From contig JAQYOU010000011.1 of assembly GCA_028727105.1 (NCBI GenBank), positions 1-55,555 of the forward strand: a DNA stretch of 55,555 nt, written 5' to 3'. Shown one piece after another: positions 27,379 through 36,040 of this stretch; within the stretch, counting starts at the first letter, position 1, and every line of letters begins with the position of its first letter. The position numbers were made by a program, and so were the translations under genes. The notes beneath the pieces are model-generated. The model worked only from the letters and a program-made list of their open reading frames with translations, was not told the DNA's origin and made no database searches. The stretch is from a bacterium (lineage in GTDB: Bacteria; Bacillota; Clostridia; Lachnospirales; Lachnospiraceae).

Positions 27379-29343
27379 TCAATGATATGCTTCAAAACCA
27401 ATGGTACGTTCCTTCCTGAGACTCTGTGTATCGTTGAACTCCTTTGATTTTGCGATAGCAATTCGAACATCCTCTGACGTGATCTGTTTTAATTCCTGCA
27501 CAGAATACTTCTTTTTTTCAGCCGAAAACACGCGTTTTGCCGCATATACCACACAGGTCTCCAGCAGGCTTCTCGCCTCACGGCCATTGCCGAAGTTTTC
27601 ATCCTTGATCCGCTCCGCAAAATAGTCATATAAGTACTGCTGCGCACTCTTCTCCACCACATATTTCTGCATTTTTGCGTGATTCAGAAAGATTTCCACC
27701 ATCTCATCCGCAGAATAAGAGGAGAAATAAAAGGTGGATGTGATCCGGCTCTTAATGCCCGGATTTGCATTGATGAAATCATGCATTTTGTTATTTTTAC
27801 CGGATACATCCTTACCGCCATAGCCTGCAAAAATGACCAGCTTGTCCATGGAGTGAGCCTCCAGCTCAATGATCAGCTGTGCGATCGCCTCCTTGCTGAA
27901 GGAATCCGTATTTCCCGAATCATCCACCAGAGAATAGGCCTCGTCGATCACAATAATATCATAATTCTCAAACAATGCCTTTGTCTTCGGAGCAGAATGA
28001 CCCACATACATACCTTTTAATTCCGCACCGTTCACGCAGATAAACCGGTTATCCGGAAGCAGCTTTTCCTCTACCATGATCTGCCCCATCAGTTCTGCAA
28101 CCGTGGTTTTTGCCGTTCCCGGCGCCCCCAGCATCACGTGTACGTTGTGATAACTGCCGTTACTGATCTTCATCTGCGCCCGCATCCGGTTATATTTCAT
28201 CACATTTACAATGTCCAGTACCTGCTGCTTGACCTCTGACATGCCGATCAGTTCTGTCATCATGCGTTCCTTCGCACTTTTTCTTTGCTTTGAGTCCATT
28301 CTCCGATTCACATTTCCTGCAAACCGGTCAACAAACTGAAAGTCATCATTACATAACTCGATCTCCGTGCTTACATCGCGGTCCTTCAATGCATATCTGA
28401 CTACCTTTTCGATCAGCTCACATGTCCGGCTATTCTTCATGGAAACGATCAGATTCAGCAGCCGTTCATAAGAAAATCCCCGCCTGGTCTTGATCCCATA
28501 CTTGGCAAAATTGCCCTTTAAAATGTATTTGTAAAACTGCTTCTCTTTCTCCGGCGGCAAAAACACCCGTGCTTCCTCTGCCATAAAAGAAAGGACGATA
28601 TTATTACGCAGCATATCCTCATAGCCCATCGGAATGAAACCATCATCATATTCCTCATCTAAATACTCAAATCTGCTGCTGTCCGGCTGGATCATCAGAA
28701 GATATACCACACGGTTGCTCTCAAAATAGCGCAGAGTTTCCAGCATATTTTGATCCGATGACGTAGAAAACCCACCCATACCGACCGGATCACCAGTCAC
28801 AATACATATCGCTTCTTTCTTGCAGTCCATCCAATAGGGTCTGTGATTCGTTCCCATGTTCGTCTGCTGCATCGGAAAACCGCTAAAAAAGATATTTTCG
28901 TTGGAATTATGCAGATGATCCTGAAGGTCACGAGGACGAAGAACCGGGATGAGATTCCAGCACTCGCACCACTCTTCACCGCACCACTCTTCATCCTCTG
29001 TCCCGGACAATGAAAAATTGTCATAATCCGGAGATTCATCATACTCCACACACTCAGCGCCTTCATCAGCTGCCGTCATTGTGTGCATACATGCCGCATG
29101 ATACATCACCGCCATATATCCGGATTCCAGATCTTCCGCAGAGATCACGATATACGATGACTGCTTTTTCTTTTCCAGCAAATTGCTGATCTCCCGAAAC
29201 TGCACCGCTCCGGACTTAATATCACGTGCGAAAGACGCTTTGCTGATACCACTCGGAATTTCCAGATAGGTCACTTTTTCCGATACCTGGTTTTTTAAAT
29301 AAACGCTTTTTACTTCTGCTTTTAAAATAGGATTTTTTTTCAT
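27379..29343 (-). CDS. CbbX/SpoVK-like AAA+ ATPase with a large unknown N-terminal domain
   Basis: A 654-residue protein. The C-terminal AAA+ module (about 365-640) is of the CbxX/CfqX/SpoVK type: Walker A GAPGTAKT (406-413), Walker B IIVIDE (463-468), and an arginine-finger region NPGIKSRITSTF. Residues 1-350 are not recognised. They include an acidic Cys/Trp-rich stretch (WCGEEWCECW, near 120-129) and a helical part near 265-330 that could be the lid of a degenerate first module. The role is unknown; remodelling of a partner protein is the family theme. It is the first gene of a pair with the WYL regulator, behind a promoter that overlaps a palindrome. Confidence 0.85.
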   Translation of the reverse strand: MKKNPILKAEVKSVYLKNQVSEKVTYLEIPSGISKASFARDIKSGAVQFREISNLLEKKKQSSYIVISAEDLESGYMAVMYHAACMHTMTAADEGAECVEYDESPDYDNFSLSGTEDEEWCGEEWCECWNLIPVLRPRDLQDHLHNSNENIFFSGFPMQQTNMGTNHRPYWMDCKKEAICIVTGDPVGMGGFSTSSDQNMLETLRYFESNRVVYLLMIQPDSSRFEYLDEEYDDGFIPMGYEDMLRNNIVLSFMAEEARVFLPPEKEKQFYKYILKGNFAKYGIKTRRGFSYERLLNLIVSMKNSRTCELIEKVVRYALKDRDVSTEIELCNDDFQFVDRFAGNVNRRMDSKQRKSAKERMMTELIGMSEVKQQVLDIVNVMKYNRMRAQMKISNGSYHNVHVMLGAPGTAKTTVAELMGQIMVEEKLLPDNRFICVNGAELKGMYVGHSAPKTKALFENYDIIVIDEAYSLVDDSGNTDSFSKEAIAQLIIELEAHSMDKLVIFAGYGGKDVSGKNNKMHDFINANPGIKSRITSTFYFSSYSADEMVEIFLNHAKMQKYVVEKSAQQYLYDYFAERIKDENFGNGREARSLLETCVVYAAKRVFSAEKKKYSVQELKQITSEDVRIAIAKSKEFNDTQSLRKERTIGFEAYH

Positions 29344-29376
29344 AGCGCAGCTCCTTTCTGATCATCATCTTTGTTA

Positions 29377-29414
29377 TAGATATCCTATCAGAAAGAAGTG
29401 TGCAATATTGCGCA
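29377..29414 (-). promoter_or_regulatory. AAA/WYL operon promoter with overlapping palindrome
   Basis: Minus strand TTGCAC (29400-29405), 17 bp, TATCTA (29377-29382). The -35 box lies within TGTGCAATATTGCGCA (29399-29414), a 16-bp dyad with one mismatch. This is a natural autoregulatory operator for the WYL protein, by inference. Confidence 0.6.
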
Positions 29415-29429
29415 GCTTGTTTTTGTCTA

Positions 29430-29540
29430 CTATATGGAATCAACCAGATCCTTAAGCATTCTGCCATCCTCTGTTTTCCAATAGGTTGTGCCTCGAAGGG
29501 TCAACACCTTCTCGTTGACCAGACTAATTGATGCGCTCAT
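29430..29540 (-). CDS. 36-residue ORF of unknown function
   Basis: It starts MSASISLVNEKVLTLRG and ends KDLVDSI. A very good ribosome-binding site (AGGAGGAAAAA) precedes the ATG. It lies 14 bp after the preceding unknown gene and 86 bp before the AAA+ start. No family is recognised. It may be a small regulatory or partner protein of the AAA/WYL unit. Confidence 0.45.
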   Translation of the reverse strand: MSASISLVNEKVLTLRGTTYWKTEDGRMLKDLVDSI

Positions 29541-29554
29541 TTTTTCCTCCTGCT

Positions 29555-30079
29555 TCACTTTCGTAATTCGTACATTTTATGAAAAATCTGTCCATTTACA
29601 ATCCGAAAATCCCCGGCGTCAAAAGAGGTACAAATAATATAATCCCCTTCTCCGTGAGGCACTCTGTCCTGATTTGCATTTCCTTTCAGTTTCCCATACT
29701 TTAATGTTTCCACAGAGAAAGCGGTATCCAAAGGAATTCGCACGCCATAATATGTGCGATCGCCTGATTTCGTATAGACAAGCTTCGGCGTTATTTCTAT
29801 TTCTACTTCATTTACCTCATACCCGCACAAATCCTTGCAGGATATCGGCCACATTTCGCCCATAAGTCCAGTTACAACATAGTCTGCCTTTAGAATTGAT
29901 TCTTCGCAATCTTCCAGTATGTTGTACACCACTCCAGGTTTTTCCGGAACATTATAAATTTTATCCGGAAATGCTTTTTCTATTTTTACCTGATACGGTT
30001 TTCTTTGAAATTCCTGCCAGTTTCCTGTATCAGCAACAAAACGATTCCAATAAGGCTCCTCAAAAATGATTCTATTCAT
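29555..30079 (-). CDS. Hypothetical protein with PGDYG-like segments
   Basis: A 174-residue soluble protein (188 if the ATG at 30121 is used). The stretches LKADYVVTGLMGEMWPI and HGEGDYIICTS resemble the PGDY-type beta motif seen in small phage and toxin-neighbourhood proteins, but I cannot name a function. The start at 30079 overlaps the stop of a decayed upstream frame (AATGAATAG), the usual geometry of coupled genes. The alternative start at 30121 has an equally modest GGAAG. Confidence 0.6.
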   Translation of the reverse strand: MNRIIFEEPYWNRFVADTGNWQEFQRKPYQVKIEKAFPDKIYNVPEKPGVVYNILEDCEESILKADYVVTGLMGEMWPISCKDLCGYEVNEVEIEITPKLVYTKSGDRTYYGVRIPLDTAFSVETLKYGKLKGNANQDRVPHGEGDYIICTSFDAGDFRIVNGQIFHKMYELRK

Positions 30080-30242
30080 TTTCTTTCCATCCCGGGATTC
30101 TATAAATGCGTAATCCGCCATATTCTTCCAGCAGCTTGATCATCTTCTGTAACGGTTCTGTATCCTTGTTCTACTCATCACAAGCGAGTTCATTCGGCAA
30201 AATTTCTGAAACCCGGTTAAAATCGACCGGCTTATCCGTATA
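30072..30242 (-). pseudogene. Remnant of a gene with an internal stop
   Basis: One frame reads YTDKPVDFNRVSEILPNEL, then ACDE, a TAG at 30171-30173, then NKDTEPLQKMIKLLEEYGG, LRIYRIPGWKENE and a TAG at 30072-30074. It looks like the last 55 or so residues of a protein broken by one nonsense codon. Its 5-prime part is missing and is replaced by the nrdD terminator. The downstream unknown gene starts inside its end. Confidence 0.4.
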
Positions 30243-30287
30243 AAAACAGCGTCGATAGCGAGAGTACATCTCTCAGCCATCGACGCT
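30242..30287 (-). terminator. nrdD terminator
   Basis: AGCGTCGATGGCTGAGAG pairs with CTCTCGCTATCGACGCT (30248-30287), followed on the minus strand by GTTTTTATA. It lies about 120 bp after the nrdD stop. Between them (30300-30406) I see only an AT-rich stretch with five TACTN pentamers (30339-30363). Confidence 0.85.
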
Positions 30288-30406
30288 CATCCTGTTCCTA
30301 ATTCTTCTGCATCATTTGTTGGCACTACAAATACTTGCATACTCTACTCTACTTTACTATACTACAATATCAACGCAAAAAAGTCCATTGCTATCTGCAT
30401 ATACTT

Positions 30407-32611
30407 TTACAGATGCAGCACGCGCTCCTTGATCTCCTGCGTTCTACCCTGGTTCCAGTACTGCGTACCGATATAGCCGCAGGTACGGCGGGCAACGTTC
30501 ATCTTTGTCTGATCACGGTTTCCGCAGTTCGGACACTCCCAGACAAGCTTTCCGTGTCCGTCATCCACCACCTTGATCTCGCCGCCAAAGCCACACACCT
30601 GGCAGAAGTCACTCTTCGTGTTCAGTTCTGCATACATGATATTGTCATAGATATATTTCATCACCGTCAGAACTGCCTCGATATTATTTTGCATATCAGG
30701 CACTTCGACATAGCTGATGGCTCCGCCCGGAGACAGCTCCTGGAACTGTGCTTCAAATTTCAGTTTGCTGAAGGCATCGATCTGTTCCGTCACATGTACA
30801 TGGTAGCTGTTGGTAATATAGCTCTTATCCGTAACGCCCGCTATCATACCGAATCGCTTCTGTAAGCATTTTGCAAATTTATAGGTTGTAGACTCCAGCG
30901 GTGTGCCATACACACTAAAGTCAATATTAGTTGCCTGTTTCCAGCGTGCACACGCATCATTCAGATGCTGCATCACCTGCAGTGCAAAGGGTGTAGACTC
31001 ATTATCCGTATGTGACTTTCCGGTCATATACCTGGTACACTCACAAAGTCCCGCATATCCAAGGGAGATGGTCGAATATCCGCTAAATAACAGTTTATCG
31101 ATCTTCTCGCCCGGTGCCAAACGTGCCAGCGCACCGTGCTGCCATAAAATAGGAGCCACATCGGAAGGCGTGCCCTTCAGACGGTTGTGACGGCACATAA
31201 GAGCCTTATAGCAAAGCTCTAAGCGCTCATCAAAGATCTTCCAGAACTGATCCATATCTCCTCCGGAAGAACATGCGATATCTACCAGATTCAGTGTTAC
31301 GACACCCTGGTTGAAACGGCCATAATATTTATGCTCACCCGGAACATAGTTTCCGGCATTTGCGATGTTTCCGACTCCTGCTTCGGTAAAACGATCCGGT
31401 GTAAGGAAGCTTCGGCAGCCCATACAGGTATACACGTCACCCTTTTTCAGCTGCTTCATGATCTTCTCCGAAATATAATCCGGAACCATACGTTTTGCCG
31501 TACATTCCGCCGCGATCTTTGTCAGATAGAAATACTTGCTGTCCTCATGGATATTATCCTCTTCCAGCGTGTAGATCAGCTTCGGGAATGCGGGAGTGAT
31601 ATAGATGCCCCGCTCGTTTTTCACGCCGCGGATACGCTGGTAAAGCATCTCCTCAATGATCATGGCAAGGTCATCCCTCATCTGTCCCTCGGGTACTTCG
31701 TCCAGATACATAAACACGGTCACAAAGGGGGCCTGACCGTTTGTGGTCATCAAAGAGATCACCTGATACTGGATCATCTGTACACCCTGCTTGATCTCTT
31801 CGCGCACACGCATCTCTGCAATGTGGTTGATCTTTTGCTCATCCAGCTGCAGACCCTCTGCCGCGAACTCCTCGCGAACCTTTTTCCGGTATTTTTCACG
31901 ACTGACCTGTACAAACGGTGCCAGATGTGACAGAGAGATACTCTGTCCTCCATACTGCGCGCTGGCGATCTGCGCGATACTCTGTGTCGCAATGTTGCAA
32001 GCGGTCGCAAAGCTCTTCGGGCGGTCGATCATTGTCTCACTGATGACTGTGCCATTCTGCAGCATGTCCTCTAAATTGACCAGACAGCAATTGTGCATAT
32101 GCTGTGCAAAATAGTCTGCATCGTGAAAGTGGATGATGCCTTTTTCGTGTGCTTCGATCACCTCCGGAGGCAAAAGGAAACGCCTGGTAATATCCTTGCT
32201 GACCTCTCCTGCCATATAATCACGCTGCACACTGTTGACCGTAGGGTTTTTATTGGAATTTTCCTGTTTTACTTCCTCATTATTGCACTCGATCAGGCTT
32301 AAGATCTGCTCATCTGTAGAGTTAGACTTACGCACGAGTGCTCTGCGGTAACGGTATGTAATGTAATTTCTTGCTACACCAAAAGCACGCAGATCCATGA
32401 TCTGATTTTCTACCAGATCCTGTATCTCCTCCACATTCAGGGCGCGATGCATCTCCTCACAGGTATTTCGCACATTCTCTGAAATGCGCAGGATCTGCTC
32501 CTGGGTCATGCGCTCCGCCGCCGGTACGCTCTCGTTTGCCTTCTGTACCGCCGCGATGATTTTTGAGATATCGTAATCAACCTCTGCTCCACTTCTCTTG
32601 ATGATCTTCAT
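30407..32611 (-). CDS. nrdD: Anaerobic (class III) ribonucleoside-triphosphate reductase
   Basis: Reduces NTPs to dNTPs in anaerobes. The 734 residues comprise an N-terminal ATP-cone (MKIIKRSGAEVDYDISKI, about 1-90) for allosteric control, the ten-strand barrel with the active-site CMGCRSF and CSSGG regions, a C-terminal zinc site (CQVCGFGG and CPNCGNRD), and the glycyl radical Gly712 in RTCGYIGT. The start at 32611 follows AGGAG; a longer upstream frame runs through the promoter and is not coding. The activase gene nrdG usually adjoins but is not present here. Confidence 0.97.
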   Translation of the reverse strand: MKIIKRSGAEVDYDISKIIAAVQKANESVPAAERMTQEQILRISENVRNTCEEMHRALNVEEIQDLVENQIMDLRAFGVARNYITYRYRRALVRKSNSTDEQILSLIECNNEEVKQENSNKNPTVNSVQRDYMAGEVSKDITRRFLLPPEVIEAHEKGIIHFHDADYFAQHMHNCCLVNLEDMLQNGTVISETMIDRPKSFATACNIATQSIAQIASAQYGGQSISLSHLAPFVQVSREKYRKKVREEFAAEGLQLDEQKINHIAEMRVREEIKQGVQMIQYQVISLMTTNGQAPFVTVFMYLDEVPEGQMRDDLAMIIEEMLYQRIRGVKNERGIYITPAFPKLIYTLEEDNIHEDSKYFYLTKIAAECTAKRMVPDYISEKIMKQLKKGDVYTCMGCRSFLTPDRFTEAGVGNIANAGNYVPGEHKYYGRFNQGVVTLNLVDIACSSGGDMDQFWKIFDERLELCYKALMCRHNRLKGTPSDVAPILWQHGALARLAPGEKIDKLLFSGYSTISLGYAGLCECTRYMTGKSHTDNESTPFALQVMQHLNDACARWKQATNIDFSVYGTPLESTTYKFAKCLQKRFGMIAGVTDKSYITNSYHVHVTEQIDAFSKLKFEAQFQELSPGGAISYVEVPDMQNNIEAVLTVMKYIYDNIMYAELNTKSDFCQVCGFGGEIKVVDDGHGKLVWECPNCGNRDQTKMNVARRTCGYIGTQYWNQGRTQEIKERVLHL

Positions 32612-32657
32612 ACCGTTTACTCCTATCGTTGGTTCTCTAAAAACGTCGTTACCATGT

Positions 32658-32708
32658 ATTGTACTAGATGTTGTGTAGTGTGTCAACATGGGGTACTAGA
32701 TATTTTAT
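32658..32708 (-). promoter_or_regulatory. nrdD promoter with two NrdR-type boxes
   Basis: Minus strand TTGACA (32681-32686), 17 bp, TACAAT (32658-32663). On the plus strand ACTAGATGTTGTGT (32663-32676) and ACTAGATATTTTAT (32695-32708) resemble tandem NrdR boxes. They are 32 bp apart, about three helical turns, and one covers the spacer. Repression by ATP/dATP-bound NrdR is therefore expected. Confidence 0.8.
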
Positions 32709-32765
32709 TTTTCGGCACTTTTAACAAATCGCTCGGGGAGCGGCTTTTTTCAGCATTATTATACG

Positions 32766-32834
32766 AAAAGGACTATATTTCCTGCTCCGGTTGCCCCTTC
32801 GGGCAAAAGTCGCAGGAAACACAGTCCTTTTTCT
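32766..32834. terminator. Three-tier inverted repeat between hisB and nrdD (probable bidirectional terminator)
   Basis: Nested stems: AAAAGGACT/AGTCCTTTT (32766-32774, 32823-32831), TTTCCTGC/GCAGGAAA (32778-32785, 32812-32819) and TTGCCC/GGGCAA around a CTTC loop (32791-32806). They are separated by 4- to 6-nt internal loops. T runs at both ends fit termination on either strand. It is more elaborate than the other terminators in the window. Confidence 0.7.
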
Positions 32835-32836
32835 TA

Positions 32837-33424
32837 TTATAAGGTTCCCTTCGTGGATAATACGTCTGTGATCCGGGGATCGAGTCTTGTGGCGGCGTCA
32901 AGTGCTTTTGCAAATGCCTTGAAGAGCGCCTCCATCTTATGATGGTCGTTTTCTCCGTACAGCACCTTCAGGTGCAGGTTCATTCCGGCAGCGTAGCTGA
33001 CCGCATAGAAGAATTCCCGCGCCATCTGCGTATCCATCGCTCCGACCATATCACTCTGAAAGGGAGCGTCAAACACCAGATATGGTCTTCCCGAAAGATC
33101 GATCGCACACATAGCCAGTGTCTCATCCATCGGGAGCAGGCAGCTTCCGTAACGCACGATCCCTTTTTTATCTCCCAACGCCTCACGGATAGCTGTCCCC
33201 AGCACAATGCCCATGTCTTCGATGCTGTGGTGACTGTCCACTTGTACATCCCCCCGGCATTTGGCAGTCAGATCAAACAAGCCGTGCCTGGTAAAGCCCT
33301 CCAGCATATGATCAAAAAACCCAATGCCGGTATCGATCGTTCCGTTTCCGGCCCCATCCAGCTCCAGCGTTACCCGGATCTTCGTTTCTTTTGTATTGCG
33401 TTCTATCGTAGCTGTTCGACTCAT
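32837..33424 (-). CDS. hisB: Imidazoleglycerol-phosphate dehydratase
   Basis: Catalyses the sixth step of histidine synthesis. The 195 residues contain the metal-binding repeats DHMLEGFTRHG, DSHHSIED, and GENDHHKMEALFKA, plus the C-terminal STKGTL. It is the monofunctional type, without the phosphatase domain found in enterobacteria. No other his gene is in the window. It starts only 3 bp after the stop of a glycyl-radical enzyme, so it must be translated from that mRNA. Confidence 0.96.
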   Translation of the reverse strand: MSRTATIERNTKETKIRVTLELDGAGNGTIDTGIGFFDHMLEGFTRHGLFDLTAKCRGDVQVDSHHSIEDMGIVLGTAIREALGDKKGIVRYGSCLLPMDETLAMCAIDLSGRPYLVFDAPFQSDMVGAMDTQMAREFFYAVSYAAGMNLHLKVLYGENDHHKMEALFKAFAKALDAATRLDPRITDVLSTKGTL

Positions 33425-33427
33425 TTA

Positions 33428-35959
33428 TTAAAATCCACCCTGCTCTGTTCTCTTGATGATGTCATCCTGCAATGACTTGGACAGTGTCGTGAAAAGCGCA
33501 CTATAACCTGCCACGCGGACAACCAGTGTCTTGTAATTTTCCGGATGTACCTGCGCATCCAAAAGCGTCTCCCGGTTTACAACGTTAAACTGCATATGCA
33601 TGCCCTTCTCGTCAAAGAAGGTACGAATATAGGAAGAAAACTTCTGTAAGCCTTCCTCACCTGCAAGCGCAGAGGGATGGAACTTCTGGTTGAACAGTGT
33701 TCCGTTGGAAGCGATTCCGTGATCCAGCTTTGCAACAGAGTTTGCGGTAGCGGTCGGTCCCATGATATCTCTGCCCTGCATCGGTCCGACACCGTCTGCC
33801 ACCGGTGTATTGGCAAGTCTGCCGTCCGGTGTTGCGCCGGTCTGTCTGCCCAGCGGTACATTCGCTGATACCGGATAAAGTCCTGCCTGATAAATGCCGC
33901 CTCTCGGGTTCTTGTAGTGCTCCAGCGGCTTTGTATATGCATAAGAAACACGGCGGGCCATCTCATCAGCTGCGTCGTCATCATTTCCGTACTTCGGTGC
34001 CTTTTTGATCAGGGCAAGGATCTCATCGTAGCGCTTCTGCTTTGCTGCGTCAGGCTTCTGGTTTGCAATGGTCTCGGCGATCACACGGATCTCCTTATCC
34101 CCAACCATCTGTCCTGCTGCCAGCATCGAGGAAATGATCTGGCCGGAAAGCTCCTCCATACGCATGGTACTAAGCCCCTTGCCGAAGTTATTCTCCAGCG
34201 CGTCCTTCATCTCTGCCATGGTGACAGTCTTCTTATCGTAAACCAGCTCCTTGATGGCAAGCATGGAATCCGCCACATTTGCGATACCAAATCCCTGAGG
34301 ACCGGTAAAGTTATAGATCGCGCCGCCCTCCTGAAGTGACTTTCCGCGTCCGATACAATCATCGATCATGCAGGACTGGAAAGGAAGCGGCATACGGGTT
34401 GCATGGGCGTTGTCAATACAGTTCAGCGCATTGACCATCACCGCGATAAAATAATTCATCTGCTTTTCATAAGCATGATAGAATTCCTCAAAGGTTTCCA
34501 TTTTGGTGACGTCACCGGTCTGAAGACCAACCTTCTCTCCGTTCTCATATCCGTTTGAGAATACCATCTCCAGTGGACGGCACATATTGAAGAATGCCGC
34601 GTCATGCCAGCCATCGGTCTTTCCTGCCTTCTGGGGCTCCACACAGCCAATGATATTATATGTACGTGCATCCGCAAGCGATACGCCACGGCTCATCAGG
34701 GATGGGATGATCACCTCGTCATTGTAAAATGCCGGAAGTCCAATACCGGTACGTGCCAGACGGGCCGCCTTGATAATAAAGGGCTCCGGTGTCTTATTCC
34801 AGATACGTACCGATAAGGAAGGCTGAGGCAGCATCACGTGCATGCTTGCCTCCAGGCACATAAAGGACAGATCGTTTGTCACATCCAGTCCCTCTTCATT
34901 CTGTCCACCTGCGATCAGGTTCTGGAACAGACTGTAGCCTGCAAATCCATCCGCGCTTGCAGCATCACGGCACTTGTTCAGATCATTCAGCTTCACCCAG
35001 ATACAGTCGAGCAGCTCCTGCGCAAACTCGCGGGTGATCTTTCCATCCTCCATATCCTTTTTATAGTAAGGATACATGTACTGATCAAACCGTCCCGGAG
35101 AGATCGAATGTCCGCTGGACTCTGTCTGCAGCAGCTCCTGAACAAACCAGAAAGACTGGCATGCCTCGTAAAAGCTCTCAGCAGGCTTTGCCGGAACCTT
35201 TGCACAATTCGCCGCGATCACCAAAAGCTCTGCCTTTCTTGCAGGGTCTGTCTCTTTCCCGGCCTCCGCCTTAGCCAGTGCGCTGTAACGGTTTGCATAG
35301 GTAATGGCTGCTTCACAGCTCATTTTTGCCGCAACAAGGAAGGAATGTCTGGTTGCATAATCCGGCTCACAGAGCGTCATCTGATCCAGCTGTTCATCGA
35401 TCTTTGCAATGATGCCCTCAAAACCGAGTGCTAAAACCTCCTCGTATTTTACGGTAAAATGTCCGATTCCATTATAGAAATAATTACCGGGGGTGAAGAT
35501 ATTGTGCTTCATGGCCATCAGCGACTGTTCTGCCATCATGGACGTAGCCAGCTCGCTGGTGGTCTTTCCCTCCCAATACTGATAAGCCTCATGCAGGCGC
35601 TTTTTTGTATCATCCGCAATATAAAACGGGTCCGCCTCACGGGTAGCCACCGTGTCATACTCTTCTTCCATCCATGCATAGGAATACTCCGGAAACATCT
35701 GACATCCGCGGGGCGCGATGGCATTGCTTCCAACGATCAGCTCCAGGGGACGGATCACCATCGGCAGCTTCTCACAGATCGCCCGAAACGCCTTTGCACG
35801 GCGCATGATGATCGGATCATTTTCCGTTTCACGATAGCTCTCTGTCACGATCTCTGCACGATCGGCCTCGATCACCGGCATATGTTCAAACAAATGATCG
35901 ATCAATTTCTGAATTCTGGGAGATTTTGCGATTTCTCCATCATAATACTGTTTCGGCAT
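33428..35959 (-). CDS. Glycyl-radical enzyme, glycerol/1,2-diol dehydratase type
   Basis: An 843-residue oxygen-sensitive radical enzyme. The radical-bearing Gly818 is in VVRVAGYSA; the thiyl Cys439 and base Glu441 are in IIGCVEPQ. His167 (GIGHF), His284-Ser285 (GHSIS) and Asp453 (GWHDAAFF) line up with His164, His281-Ser282 and Asp447 of the B12-independent glycerol dehydratase. A diol dehydratase fits better than pyruvate formate-lyase or choline lyase. The activating radical-SAM enzyme is not adjacent and no microcompartment genes are seen. GGAGGG precedes the ATG at 35959. It is followed 3 bp later by hisB. Confidence 0.85.
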   Translation of the reverse strand: MPKQYYDGEIAKSPRIQKLIDHLFEHMPVIEADRAEIVTESYRETENDPIIMRRAKAFRAICEKLPMVIRPLELIVGSNAIAPRGCQMFPEYSYAWMEEEYDTVATREADPFYIADDTKKRLHEAYQYWEGKTTSELATSMMAEQSLMAMKHNIFTPGNYFYNGIGHFTVKYEEVLALGFEGIIAKIDEQLDQMTLCEPDYATRHSFLVAAKMSCEAAITYANRYSALAKAEAGKETDPARKAELLVIAANCAKVPAKPAESFYEACQSFWFVQELLQTESSGHSISPGRFDQYMYPYYKKDMEDGKITREFAQELLDCIWVKLNDLNKCRDAASADGFAGYSLFQNLIAGGQNEEGLDVTNDLSFMCLEASMHVMLPQPSLSVRIWNKTPEPFIIKAARLARTGIGLPAFYNDEVIIPSLMSRGVSLADARTYNIIGCVEPQKAGKTDGWHDAAFFNMCRPLEMVFSNGYENGEKVGLQTGDVTKMETFEEFYHAYEKQMNYFIAVMVNALNCIDNAHATRMPLPFQSCMIDDCIGRGKSLQEGGAIYNFTGPQGFGIANVADSMLAIKELVYDKKTVTMAEMKDALENNFGKGLSTMRMEELSGQIISSMLAAGQMVGDKEIRVIAETIANQKPDAAKQKRYDEILALIKKAPKYGNDDDAADEMARRVSYAYTKPLEHYKNPRGGIYQAGLYPVSANVPLGRQTGATPDGRLANTPVADGVGPMQGRDIMGPTATANSVAKLDHGIASNGTLFNQKFHPSALAGEEGLQKFSSYIRTFFDEKGMHMQFNVVNRETLLDAQVHPENYKTLVVRVAGYSALFTTLSKSLQDDIIKRTEQGGF

Positions 35960-36040
35960 AATGGTTCCCTCCAAATATATTTTTTTACCTTACGCTCCTA
36001 TAAACAAGTTCCTAATTCAGAGTATAACACACGATAAAAG

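Noticed and set aside
30171..30269. A short frame starting MYSRYRRCF across the nrdD terminator
   Set aside because: Its first codons are the terminator hairpin itself and there is no ribosome-binding site; only the part after the hairpin looks like former coding sequence.
30339..30363. Degenerate TACTN pentamer run
   Set aside because: Too short and irregular to call a functional repeat; mentioned only as content of the gap.
32727..32750. Hairpin CGCTCGGGGAGCG followed by T6 on the plus strand
   Set aside because: It looks like a terminator, but there is no plus-strand gene upstream of it; possibly an end for antisense transcription, not supported further.
33428..35959. Choline trimethylamine-lyase (CutC) or pyruvate formate-lyase
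   Set aside because: PFL has adjacent cysteines where this has GCVEP. The Asp 14 residues after the Cys (GWHDAAFF) matches diol dehydratases better than CutC, and no cut genes are nearby.
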